Shown here piece by piece: positions 32,479-39,679 of a stretch of DNA of 44,173 nucleotides. The stretch lies in assembly GCA_003218885.1 (NCBI GenBank), contig QHOV01000079.1, positions 1 through 44,173 on the forward strand, read 5' to 3'. The DNA is from Verrucomicrobiota bacterium (GTDB taxonomy: Bacteria > Verrucomicrobiota > Verrucomicrobiia > Chthoniobacterales > UBA10450). The notes beneath the pieces are model-generated. The model was not told where the DNA came from and searched no databases. It saw only the letters and a program-made list of their open reading frames with translations. The position numbers and the translations under genes were made by a program. How positions within the stretch are numbered: position 1 is the stretch's first letter; the number at the start of each line of letters is the position of its first letter.

Positions 32479-32845
32479 TGTCCGCGCGCTCGACCATCAA
32501 GATCACGGTTCGTTCATGCGCGCGTGTGCGATGGCGCACGCCTTTGGGCACGACAAAGCCCTGCCTAGGCGCAAGATCGACTGTGCGATCTTGCAAATCG
32601 ATCAGGAAACGTCCGTCGAGGACGAAAAAGAATTCATCGATCTCCTTGTGCTCGTGCCAGTGATACTCGCCCTGCACGACCGCCATCCTGACGACCGAAT
32701 CGTTCACCTTGCAAAGCGTCTGATTGTACCATTTGTCGGCACAGGAATCTGCCAGCTTCTGTACATCGATCAGCTCAAGGGGCCCGTGCGGAATGTTGAG
32801 ATAAGTTTTGTACGGAAAATCCTGCGGCGACTTATCGGATTTCAT
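32459..32845 (-). CDS. Single-domain cupin protein
   Basis: 128 residues. Cupin motif 1 is YHWHEHKEIDEFFFVLDG (His-x-His, Glu metal ligands), and motif 2 is FVVPKGVRHRT. This is a small beta-barrel metalloprotein, often an isomerase, dioxygenase or mannose-6-phosphate-isomerase-like enzyme, or a sensor; which one cannot be decided. The N-terminal part (PYKTYLNIPHGPLELIDVQKLADSC) is typical of the cupin proteins that carry a short leading strand. Starts ATG 32845; the next upstream cupin gene ends 12 bp away, so the run is an operon. Confidence 0.88.
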   Translation of the reverse strand: MKSDKSPQDFPYKTYLNIPHGPLELIDVQKLADSCADKWYNQTLCKVNDSVVRMAVVQGEYHWHEHKEIDEFFFVLDGRFLIDLQDRTVDLAPRQGFVVPKGVRHRTRAHERTVILMVERADIVPTGD

Positions 32846-32856
32846 GATTCGAAATT

Positions 32857-33345
32857 TTATTCTTCGCCGTCGAAGTAATCGGTTTCCTGGCCCTTCACGA
32901 CGACGCGATCTTTCGCTGATGATTTATTTACCTTCCACTTCCCGCTGTCGGGATAGTAGGCCGATTCGCCAATCGGGTTGTCTGCGATCAGATAATAAAC
33001 GAGGTCTTTCTCGCCAGAGTTAATCAGTTGATGCGCTTCGTCAGGCCCAAAGATGAACGCATCGCCAGCCACTACTTCGGTGGTTCCATCTTTATGACGA
33101 ACACTCCCCTCGCCCGAAATAATCAAGTAAAGCTCCCATTGCGCCGAGTGTGCGTGGTAAGGAAAATTGGGCTTTCCGGGAGGCACCCGATTCCATTCCA
33201 GATCGAACGGATGACGCTTGGACAAGTCGAGCGAGTCACGATCGCGCCCAAGCGCTTCGGAAATTCCCTTGAAAGAGACGGTATATTTTCCACCAGGCGA
33301 CTGCCATGCCTCTTCTTTAATCTCGTTGATGTTTACCTTTTTCAT
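32857..33345 (-). CDS. Cupin protein, tandem paralogue A
   Basis: About 162 residues from ATG 33345 (MKKVNINEIK). Cupin motif 1: FPYHAHSAQWELYLIISGEG; motif 2: GDAFIFGPDEAHQLINSG. A conserved C-terminal segment follows with ADNP, SAYYPDSGKW and the terminal TDYFDGEE. It is closely similar along its length to the next gene upstream (33413-33913), including SKRHPFDL and the same last eight residues, so the two are tandem duplicates. The palindromic element 33353-33408 lies between the copies and ends eight bases before this start. Function unknown. Confidence 0.88.
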   Translation of the reverse strand: MKKVNINEIKEEAWQSPGGKYTVSFKGISEALGRDRDSLDLSKRHPFDLEWNRVPPGKPNFPYHAHSAQWELYLIISGEGSVRHKDGTTEVVAGDAFIFGPDEAHQLINSGEKDLVYYLIADNPIGESAYYPDSGKWKVNKSSAKDRVVVKGQETDYFDGEE

Positions 33346-33352
33346 TTCAACA

Positions 33353-33408
33353 GGTAGCGGCGGTTCCACCCAACCGCCATTGGGCGATTGAGGTCAATCG
33401 CCCCTACC
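33353..33408. repeat. Double-hairpin element between cupin paralogues
   Basis: GGTAGCGGCG (33353-33362) and the mirror end CGCCCCTACC (33399-33408) are inverted termini. Internal stems are GGCGGTT/AACCGCC and GGGCGATTGA/TCAATCGCCC, the latter a perfect 10-bp stem. It fills the gap between the two cupin paralogues. Confidence 0.82.
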
Positions 33409-33412
33409 AAAA

Positions 33413-33913
33413 TCATTCTTCGCCGTCGAAGTAATCGGTTTCAGTTCCTCTCACGATGATTTCTTCCGATTCCTCTTTCGCGACCGCCCATTTACCACTG
33501 TCGGGATAATAACAGGAATCACCGGTTGTCCCGCCGCTACGCGGATTATCAGCAATCACGTAGTAAACAAAATCTTGATCCCCGGCGTTGATAAGCTGAT
33601 GGGCATCGCCCGGCTGAAAGAAAAACGCATCACCCAGGCCAACTTCAGTTCTCCCATTCTTGTCGCGCACGCTGCCCCGGCCAGAAACGACGAGGTAGAG
33701 CTCAGATTCCGCCGCATGCGCGTGATACGGACAAAGCGATTTGCCTTTCGGAATGCGCACCAGCGCAAGATCAAACGGATGCCGCTTCGATAAATACAGC
33801 GATTCCGGCTCGCGTCCGAGCGCGATCGAAATATTTTTCGAGAACCGGCCAAACTTGCCCTTTGGCGATTTCCGCTCCTGCTCCGGGATATCTTTCAGAT
33901 TTACTTTCCTCAT
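33413..33913 (-). CDS. Cupin protein, tandem paralogue B
   Basis: About 166 residues from ATG 33913 (MRKVNLKDI); a longer frame from TTG 33922 is less likely. Cupin motif 1: CPYHAHAAESELYLVVSGRG; motif 2: GDAFFFQPGDAHQLINAG. The C-terminal CYYPDSGKW and TDYFDGEE are shared with paralogue A, and a short GGTTGD insertion before the YYPDSGKW motif is specific to this copy. Likely a metal-binding sensor or small-molecule enzyme. It heads the run of cupin genes that ends with the molybdenum-carrier-like gene. Confidence 0.88.
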   Translation of the reverse strand: MRKVNLKDIPEQERKSPKGKFGRFSKNISIALGREPESLYLSKRHPFDLALVRIPKGKSLCPYHAHAAESELYLVVSGRGSVRDKNGRTEVGLGDAFFFQPGDAHQLINAGDQDFVYYVIADNPRSGGTTGDSCYYPDSGKWAVAKEESEEIIVRGTETDYFDGEE

Positions 33914-33945
33914 GTGACACAAGGTTCCAATCGGTTCGTCTCAAT

Positions 33946-34200
33946 TTAACGAGAAGAAACTCGCCTTCTGGCTGCGATTGAAAAAACAGCTATACCAGCC
34001 CAGATAAGGTTCACAAAAGTGGACGGATAAGATCCATAAAAGATTGTGTTTGCAGCCAACAGAAGGCTGCCGCTGATATTGAGGAGTTGGTACGTAGCCG
34101 AGTCTCCTTCCAATTTCTTATGGGAAACCATCGCATACGCGACAAGGAGAGCCGCTGCTCCCACCCATCCGATCGCATCAAACCATACGTAATTGTTCAT
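33946..34200 (-). CDS. CBU_0592-like small membrane protein
   Basis: 84 residues, three predicted transmembrane helices (about 8-25, 41-56, 61-76) and a short basic tail (AARRRVSSR). The pattern IGWVGAAALLVAYAMVS, then YQLLNISGSLLLAANTIFYGSYPSTFVNLIWAGIA agrees with the CBU_0592-type domain, small membrane proteins of unknown role. ATG 34200 is the natural start. It stands between the cupin run and the LigD polymerase gene in the same direction. Confidence 0.75.
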   Translation of the reverse strand: MNNYVWFDAIGWVGAAALLVAYAMVSHKKLEGDSATYQLLNISGSLLLAANTIFYGSYPSTFVNLIWAGIAVFSIAARRRVSSR

Positions 34201-34229
34201 TCTCTATAAACCTTGCCGCAACGAATACA

Positions 34230-35147
34230 TCATATCTTCCACTTCTTCGGCAGCTTTTGTTTCAATTCTTCAACCGGCTCAAAGAGGTCACCGCGTTTTT
34301 CGACGCGGGCGAGGACTTGGTCCGAGCGGAATCTCAGGAGATCGGCTTTCTTCTTTTTCAGGCAGTTTTCAACCTCGTTCCAAGCGACTGGCGTGGAAAC
34401 AGTCGGTTCTTCTCTAGCGCGGAGCGAATAAACGCAAATAGTAGTTTTGTGTTCGTCGTTCTGGCTCCAATCAACGAACACTTTGCCTTTGCGCACCGCC
34501 TTGGACATGTTCGAGGTAACAAGATCGGCATGCTCGCGCTCCAGATACTGGGCAAGTGCCAACGACAAGTTCTTGGTCTGATCGTAAGTGACTGCCGTAT
34601 TCAGCGGCACATAAATTTGCAGGCCTTTCGAGCCGCTCGTTTTCGCGAACGATTTCAGTTTCATTTGGCCTAACAAATCGCGCAGCCACAGCCCGACCTG
34701 GCAGCATTGCACTATGTCAGCCGGCGCGCCGGGATCGAGATCGAAGACCATCATTGTCGGACGTTCGATCTTATTTTTGCGCGAGAGCGAAGTGTGCAGC
34801 TCAAGATCGGCGAGGTTCGCGGCCCACGCGAGCGTCGGCAAATCCTGGACGAGGCAATAGTTCATGAACCGATCGTTGCTTTCACTCCAAACACGGGACG
34901 TTTGCACCCATTTCGGGCGGTGCTCGGGGCAATTTTTCTCGTAGAAAAATTCGCCTTCAACGCCATCGGGATAGCGCTTCATGGTGAGCGGACGGTCCTT
35001 CAAATGCGGCAAAAGCACTGGGGCGACGCGGATGTAGTAATCGATCACCTGCCCTTTGGTAAAACCCACTTTCGGGTAAAGGATCTTGTCCAGATTCGAT
35101 ACCGAAAGCTTCCTACCTTCAACAACGAGCTGCGCCTTCTGCGACAT
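34230..35147 (-). CDS. Stand-alone LigD-type polymerase/primase domain
   Basis: 305 residues, equivalent to the polymerase domain of bacterial non-homologous end-joining protein LigD (AEP primase superfamily). Seen: SNLDKILYPKVGFTKGQVIDYY, PLTMKRYPDGVEGEFFYEKN, LELHTSLSRKNKIERPT, then FDLDPG (catalytic Asp pair), KTSGSKGLQIYVPL, and VFVDWSQND (third Asp). It would extend or fill DNA ends with a preference for ribonucleotides. No ligase, nuclease or Ku gene is adjacent here, so partners would be elsewhere. It starts at ATG 35147, immediately followed upstream by the palindromic repeat 35154-35215. Confidence 0.9.
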   Translation of the reverse strand: MSQKAQLVVEGRKLSVSNLDKILYPKVGFTKGQVIDYYIRVAPVLLPHLKDRPLTMKRYPDGVEGEFFYEKNCPEHRPKWVQTSRVWSESNDRFMNYCLVQDLPTLAWAANLADLELHTSLSRKNKIERPTMMVFDLDPGAPADIVQCCQVGLWLRDLLGQMKLKSFAKTSGSKGLQIYVPLNTAVTYDQTKNLSLALAQYLEREHADLVTSNMSKAVRKGKVFVDWSQNDEHKTTICVYSLRAREEPTVSTPVAWNEVENCLKKKKADLLRFRSDQVLARVEKRGDLFEPVEELKQKLPKKWKI

Positions 35148-35153
35148 ATCGAT

Positions 35154-35215
35154 CCACAGATTACGCAGATTTCCCCAGATTTCCGTTAATCTGTGCCAAT
35201 CTGCGAAACCTGTGG
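35154..35215. repeat. CCACAGATTACGCAGATT-type palindromic repeat
   Basis: Begins CCACAGATTACGCAGATT (35154) and ends AATCTGCGAAACCTGTGG (to 35215), with GATTTCCGTTAATC in the middle. It is a 62-bp imperfect palindrome of a different sequence class from the GTAG-bounded elements. It starts directly after the lpxK stop codon (minus strand) and is part of the ligD-like leader. Confidence 0.75.
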
Positions 35216-36403
35216 TTAAGCAAAAAATCTTTCCGGAGAGAGCATCGGCTTCGGTTTACAAATGCGCGCGACACAATGCTCCCAGCTCTCGTGTCCGCTG
35301 AGAATTTCGATCTGGACCCGCAGGAAATAAATCGGCACCTTCACTTCCGCTTCAGGCAAACGCGGCATCCGCACTGAATCTTTTTCGGTGGTCACAATCA
35401 TCGCCAAGTCGCGGCGGATACAACGCTTGATAAAGCTGCTCAGTTCCGCCTCAGTGTAATAGTGATGATCGATGTAGCGCTTGGAGAGATCGACACGCGC
35501 GCCGAGCTTGCTTAGTGCGTCTTCAAAACTTTCTGGCGCTGCGATTGCGCAGAGCGAGCCGATGAACGTGTCCCGCAAAGCATCAAGCGGCAGTCGCTCG
35601 CCCGTAAAAACATTCTGGAGATGGAGCGGTTTATGCGCGCATTCGATGACTTCCGCGGTCCGATTATAACGCCGGATGCGTCTCATCAGATCGAAATTAG
35701 GCTCCCCTGTGTTCTTTGTGATAAAGATATAGCTGGCGCGGCGGAGATTGCGTGGCGTTTCACGCAACGTGCCACGAGGCAGCAGGAATTCGTTTCCGAA
35801 AGGGGCTTGTCTATCTACAAGCACCATGTCCAGCCGATGTTTGAGATGCAGATACTGAAACCCATCATCGAGCAACAACGTATCGACCTGCCATTTATCG
35901 ATAGCGAACCGCCCGCTTTTGACCCGGTTCTTGTCCACCAGCACGATTACGTCCTTCAAGTTGTGCGCGAGCATGTAAGGCTCGTCACCCGCGGTCAACG
36001 AGTCGAGCAGCAATGACTTGCCATCGGAGACAACCCGGGGAGGATCGGGGTCTCTGCGAAGCCAGCTCAGCCAGTTTCGCTTGCGCGGTACACTTTTGTA
36101 ACCGCGGCTCAGGATAGCAACGCGCCGTCCACCCGCCTGCAGGGCGCGGGCAAACTTCTCAACAACCGGCGTCTTGCCCGTGCCACCCACAGTGAGATTG
36201 CCGATACTGATGACCAGACAGCCCAGCGTGCGCTCGCGGAAGACTCTTTTCCGATAGAGATAAAGCCGTAACTGCACCACGCGATCGTAAATGAATGACA
36301 GCGTGTAAAGAATCCCGCGCAGCCCCGACGCTCGAATGCCATGACGGCGCTCGAGAACAACGTCGATGCCAAACTCCTCTAATTTTTCAAGCCGGCGCCC
36401 CAT
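35216..36403 (-). CDS. lpxK: Tetraacyldisaccharide 4'-kinase
   Basis: Phosphorylates the lipid A disaccharide precursor at the 4' position on the cytosolic face of the inner membrane. Seen: an N-terminal hydrophobic/amphipathic region, Walker [17 protein letters not shown] (66-81), [44 protein letters not shown] (the DDGFQ motif), and a C-terminal [10 protein letters not shown]. The 395 residues are longer than the usual 330-350. Its presence indicates an LPS-type outer membrane. The stop TAA at 35216 touches a palindromic repeat. Confidence 0.93.
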   Translation of the reverse strand: MGRRLEKLEEFGIDVVLERRHGIRASGLRGILYTLSFIYDRVVQLRLYLYRKRVFRERTLGCLVISIGNLTVGGTGKTPVVEKFARALQAGGRRVAILSRGYKSVPRKRNWLSWLRRDPDPPRVVSDGKSLLLDSLTAGDEPYMLAHNLKDVIVLVDKNRVKSGRFAIDKWQVDTLLLDDGFQYLHLKHRLDMVLVDRQAPFGNEFLLPRGTLRETPRNLRRASYIFITKNTGEPNFDLMRRIRRYNRTAEVIECAHKPLHLQNVFTGERLPLDALRDTFIGSLCAIAAPESFEDALSKLGARVDLSKRYIDHHYYTEAELSSFIKRCIRRDLAMIVTTEKDSVRMPRLPEAEVKVPIYFLRVQIEILSGHESWEHCVARICKPKPMLSPERFFA

Positions 36404-36429
36404 GAAGAATAGTGATTGGTAAAAAGGGA

Positions 36430-37320
36430 TTAGTGACCGGTGAGAATTTTCGCGCCGTGGTTGTCAGCATGCGTGATAATTATTCGCGCGGGGATCGCGC
36501 TCGTTGCGCGCAACATCGCCTGCCCGACTTTGTTCGCCGACCGAAGGGTCACGGCGGCGATTGTCGATCCACTGCCGCTAAGGAAGGCGCCAAGCGCGCC
36601 GGCCTTCTCGGCAGCCGCGACCACCCCTGGAAGAAAGGGAACCAGTTTTGTGCGAAACGGCTGGTGAAGATGATCGCCAAAAACGCCGCGCAGTTTTTCA
36701 TAATCTTGTGATACGAAAGCCGCCGCAAGGCCGCACGCATTTCCACAATTCTCGACCGCGTCGGCGTGTGAAATCTTTGAAGGCAGAACGTTTCGCGCTC
36801 TCGAAGTTTGAATCTCAAGGTCAGGAACCAAGAGAACGAAATACAATCGCCGCGAGACCGCGAAGCGCTGAATGGTAGGGACGTCGCGCTGCTGTGTCCT
36901 ATCGGCGCAGCGCGCTGACCCTGCCACCACAGTGAACCCGCCAAAAGTTGCCGGCGCTGCATTATCAGGGTGTCCTTCCAATTCGGCGCATGATTGGAAG
37001 ATCTTCAATCGATCGAGCGGATTGCCGCTGAGCCGGTTGAGCGCAAGCAAGATGCCGAGGCGAATCGTTGCGCTGCTTCCCAAGCCACGGGACCGCGGAA
37101 TTTGTTCCGCAATTAAACAGGAAAACGAAAACGCGCGGCGGCGCGCCTGGTTGAAAAATCGATCCGCTGCCTCAGAGACAATCCGCGGATGCAAATGCTG
37201 ACGCGACACACCGCGGGCAACGGTCACGGTGTTATGGATGCGCAGTGCGACACCGAGACAATCAAAGCCAGGGCCGAGATTGGAAGTGCTCGACGGAACG
37301 CGAACGGTAATTTGTTCCAT
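36430..37320 (-). CDS. thrB: Homoserine kinase carrying a repeat-encoded insert
   Basis: GHMP-family kinase phosphorylating homoserine on the threonine pathway. Seen: VRVPSSTSNLGPGFDCLGVAL (N-terminal motif), the ATP loop RGLGSSATIRLGILLAL (78-94), GHPDNAAPATFGGFT (substrate region), and GAFLSGSGSTIAAV near the C terminus. Residues 133-149 (AGSARCADRTQQRDVPT) are translated from a palindromic element (36874-36925), placed in frame between the GGFTVV strand and the QRFAVSRRLYFVLLVPD strand, where other homoserine kinases have a short turn. No stop or frameshift results. A fold-tolerated surface insertion is likely, though loss of activity is possible. Confidence 0.9.
   Translation of the reverse strand: MEQITVRVPSSTSNLGPGFDCLGVALRIHNTVTVARGVSRQHLHPRIVSEAADRFFNQARRRAFSFSCLIAEQIPRSRGLGSSATIRLGILLALNRLSGNPLDRLKIFQSCAELEGHPDNAAPATFGGFTVVAGSARCADRTQQRDVPTIQRFAVSRRLYFVLLVPDLEIQTSRARNVLPSKISHADAVENCGNACGLAAAFVSQDYEKLRGVFGDHLHQPFRTKLVPFLPGVVAAAEKAGALGAFLSGSGSTIAAVTLRSANKVGQAMLRATSAIPARIIITHADNHGAKILTGH
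36874..36925. repeat. Palindromic element inside thrB
   Basis: GGTAGGGAC (36874) and CCCTGCC (36919-36925) ends, with a core similar to 12856-12907: TCGGCGCAGCGCGC is shared exactly. The outer stem bases have mutated (CGGTCGG to CTATCGG, CCGACC to CTGACC), which fits an older insertion diverging under coding constraint. Confidence 0.8.
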
Positions 37321-37453
37321 AGGTGAGCCCCGCCGTATCGTGGTGCGCGCGACGATGCTCTAAGATGCGGCAGTGTACCAACGCGGGCTCAGGCGGCAAC
37401 CGATCCGTTGCGCGATGCCGATTCGAAGTATGCGGTTGGAGACGACACAAGAA

Positions 37454-38365
37454 ATGAATTTTGGTTGGATTGATCCGGCGTTACTTCGGGATTTTCAGGC
37501 AGAGGGAACGGACTCCCACCGACTCTGCACGATGGAGGATGGCTGGGTGGAACGTTTCGGACGCGACGTCCTCATCTCGTTCAAAAGAGTGCTGACCCGC
37601 GAGCGACTTCTCACAGAATTGCACTCGTGGGCGGGCTCTGTCGGATTCCAGTTCCGACGCATTTTCGCAAGGTTCGTCCCTCGAAAAAGTGAACAGCGCG
37701 AACCCCCGCGTCTCATATTTGGCGACCCCGGTGAAAATTTGCAGACAATCGCTACCGAGCGACATCTGAAGTTCGGGATCGATTTTGGGACGGGCTATTC
37801 CCCGGGCCTCTTTCTCGATCAGAGAGAAAATCGCCGCTACATCCGCCATATCGCGCCGAGACGATTGCTCAACTGCTTTGCCTACACCTGCTCGTTTTCT
37901 ATCAGTGCGGCATGCAGAGGGGCAACTACCCTCAACATTGATGTTTCCAAGAAGTCTCTGGCGCGCGGACGCGAGAATTTTGCGCTGAATAATCTGCCAA
38001 CCATCGACCATCGCTTCATCGCGGACGATGTGAGGGCAGTGTTGCCACGTCTGGCACGAAGAGGCGAGAAATTTGAGGCAATCATTCTCGATCCACCGAC
38101 GTTTTCACGTTCGCCCGGAGCAAAAAGGTTCCAGGTCGAAGAGGATTTCGAAAAGTTGCTGATTGACGCTCTGGAATTGGCAGAGCGAGACGGCCACGTC
38201 TTGCTTTCGACCAGTTGCTCTGCATTGCGCGAGCATGCACTAGAAGTTATGGTGCGCTATTGCCTCAAAGCAACGCGCCGGGCCGCCACATTTCACCGCT
38301 CATCCCGACTGCCTGATTTTCCGCCGGGCGCGGGCGCAAGCTCGATTTGGCTCGCTTTGCGTTGA
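37454..38365 (+). CDS. RlmI/RlmK-like class I SAM-dependent methyltransferase
   Basis: About 303 residues. The catalytic domain shows GYSPGLFLDQRENRRYI, LLNCFAYTCSFSISAA (motif I region), NIDVSKKSLARGRENFALNN, then IILDPPTFSRSPG (motif IV, DPPxF, as in rRNA cytosine and related RNA methyltransferases) and HVLLSTSCSALREHALE. This fits the RlmI-type SAM-dependent methyltransferase family; RNA is the probable substrate, the exact base unknown. No PUA domain is visible at the N terminus. The frame is open from GTG 37373; I chose ATG 37454 because the region upstream looks non-coding, and ATG 37430 is also possible. Confidence 0.82.
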   Translation: MNFGWIDPALLRDFQAEGTDSHRLCTMEDGWVERFGRDVLISFKRVLTRERLLTELHSWAGSVGFQFRRIFARFVPRKSEQREPPRLIFGDPGENLQTIATERHLKFGIDFGTGYSPGLFLDQRENRRYIRHIAPRRLLNCFAYTCSFSISAACRGATTLNIDVSKKSLARGRENFALNNLPTIDHRFIADDVRAVLPRLARRGEKFEAIILDPPTFSRSPGAKRFQVEEDFEKLLIDALELAERDGHVLLSTSCSALREHALEVMVRYCLKATRRAATFHRSSRLPDFPPGAGASSIWLALR

Positions 38366-38413
38366 CAGTCCCATGCGCGCAAGACAGGATCACAATGCGA
38401 ATCATTAAACGAG

Positions 38414-38692
38414 ATGGATCAGTCATCTGCCGAAGTAGCTGCTGAACTTCCGGAACGCGGAGTGCAATGGGTGAAAGACCGGGTCGAGGCGGTTCTCACC
38501 GAAACGGAGAGTTATGTGCGGGAAAAACCAGCAGAATCTCTTCTGTGCGCGTTTGTGGCTGGATACATTCTGAACCGCCTCCCGTTCGGCAGAGTTCTGG
38601 GTGGTCTCTTTCGACTGCTTATCTTCGCATTAAAACCAGCGATTTTGATTTATGGCGCCGCTAAGCTGTATCAGGCGGCCCAGGAAGAATAG
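38414..38692 (+). CDS. YqjD/ElaB-like small membrane-anchored protein
   Basis: 92 residues. A charged helical first part (MDQSSAEVAAELPERGVQWVKDRVEAVLTETESYVREKP, described in part: residues 17-35 are amphipathic) precedes two hydrophobic stretches (about 42-56 and 62-84). The pattern ESYVREKPAESLLCAFVAGYIL recalls the C-terminal region of ElaB/YqjD/DUF883 ribosome-associated anchor proteins. The call is by pattern and weak; no function is claimed. Starts ATG 38414, 48 bp after the methyltransferase gene. Confidence 0.6.
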   Translation: MDQSSAEVAAELPERGVQWVKDRVEAVLTETESYVREKPAESLLCAFVAGYILNRLPFGRVLGGLFRLLIFALKPAILIYGAAKLYQAAQEE

Positions 38693-38703
38693 CGATATTG
38701 CAC

Positions 38704-38724
38704 GGCGTTTGTGTCAAACGCCTA
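38704..38724. repeat. Single-hairpin palindromic element with TGT loop
   Basis: GGCGTTTG-TGT-CAAACGCC (38704-38722), perfect 8-bp stem, then TA(C). It has the same stem and loop as the half-elements at 12109 and 19119. It lies between the small membrane protein gene and dodecin, whose stops face each other. Confidence 0.7.
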
Positions 38725-38762
38725 CTCCTTCATTCGGGCCTGCGCCGCAAGTGCCGGTTACA

Positions 38763-38972
38763 TCATTCTTCCAATGTGAAACCGATTTTTAACGTCACCT
38801 GCCATTCACCGACTTTACCCTCGTCAACGTATCCTCGGGTCTCGGTCACCTCGAACCATCGCATGTTGCGAACCGTTTTTTTGGCGCACGCCAATGCATT
38901 TTGCACAGCCTCCTCGAATCCGTTCGGCGACGAACCAACTATCTCAATTTTTTTGTAAACGTGATCAGGCAT
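38763..38972 (-). CDS. Dodecin-family flavin-binding protein
   Basis: 69 residues from ATG 38972 ([13 protein letters not shown]), a typical dodecin length; the longer frame to 39008 is not needed. Seen: [56 protein letters not shown], with the conserved Trp (RW) and Gln that stack on flavin in dodecins. These proteins form spherical dodecamers that bind riboflavin/FMN as storage or quenching devices in the cytosol. Convergent with the small membrane protein upstream. Confidence 0.9.
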   Translation of the reverse strand: MPDHVYKKIEIVGSSPNGFEEAVQNALACAKKTVRNMRWFEVTETRGYVDEGKVGEWQVTLKIGFTLEE

Positions 38973-39028
38973 GCGCTTATTATTTCCGAAAAGCGTCGCG
39001 TAAAACAATAAAAACGTGACACCATAAT

Positions 39029-39077
39029 GCCAGGGGCGGCGCCCTGCGCCGACCGAACGCCGCGGCGGCGCCCTGGC
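39029..39077. repeat. Palindromic element, inverted member of the GGTAGGG group
   Basis: GCCAGGG (39029-39035) and CCCTGGC (39071-39077) are perfect inverted ends. The core GCGCCCTGCGCCGACCGAACG corresponds to the inverse of 12856-12907 (which reads CGCGCTGCGCCGACCGGACG on the other strand). It lies in the leader of the exported-protein gene at 39130. Confidence 0.72.
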
Positions 39078-39129
39078 GCACCATCAAATTTGCTTTACAA
39101 CCGCATCCTGACTCCGGCAGGCTCGCGCG

Positions 39130-39645
39130 GTGCGAAAATCGGTTTCTGTCTGGCTATTACTCCTAGCTGCGATCTCCTGCGTACGCGGTCAGGAACAAGA
39201 AAGAAAGCTTGTCGATCGCCTGCTCAGGCCGGATATGAATCTGCACAACGATGCGCAAAATAAAAAATTCATCGCCGACAGCACCTCGATAAACAAACGA
39301 GCGAGCGTCGGAACATTTTACGTCCAAAAAAAATCGAATTCGAAGAGTTATTCAGGAACAGGACAATTCTCCACGCAGCAATTCAATTCTCAGCCTTTCC
39401 ACAGCAAACGCGGCACATTTCAGACTTCGTCGCAGCAAGCAATGGGAAATTCGCGATCTGCCTACGCAAATCAAACTGCGCGCGGCGTTCGCGACGCTCC
39501 GCAATCTGACAAAAAAGTTGCCACCCGCACGTATGCAGAGAACCGCCCGTTCCTGGACGAGGGCAAGAGTCAAAAATCGCTCAACCAGCAAAATGCGCCG
39601 CTCACGATCGAGCAGGTGCGCGAATTGCTGAACAAAAACAAGTAG
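39130..39645 (+). CDS. Exported hypothetical protein, Ser/Gln/Asn-rich
   Basis: 171 residues from GTG 39130. Residues 1-20 form a signal peptide (VWLLLLAAISCVRGQ); the AISC could be a weak lipobox but the residues do not fit well. The mature part begins with KLVDRLLRPDMNLHND, and is polar, Ser/Gln/Lys/Asn-rich and low in hydrophobics (FYVQKKSNSKSYSGTGQ, FSTQQFNSQPF), with a conserved-looking C-terminal NAPLTIEQVRELLNKNK. I do not recognise the family. The palindromic element 39029-39077 lies in its upstream region. Confidence 0.6.
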   Translation: MRKSVSVWLLLLAAISCVRGQEQERKLVDRLLRPDMNLHNDAQNKKFIADSTSINKRASVGTFYVQKKSNSKSYSGTGQFSTQQFNSQPFHSKRGTFQTSSQQAMGNSRSAYANQTARGVRDAPQSDKKVATRTYAENRPFLDEGKSQKSLNQQNAPLTIEQVRELLNKNK

Positions 39646-39679
39646 CGCGCTGGCCGGGTGCGCTATTTTGTCTTTGAAC

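Noticed and set aside
39130-39645. Lipoprotein call for the exported Ser/Gln-rich protein
   Set aside because: AISC near residue 17 does not fit the lipobox well (Ala instead of Leu/Val/Ile at -3), so only a signal peptide is claimed.
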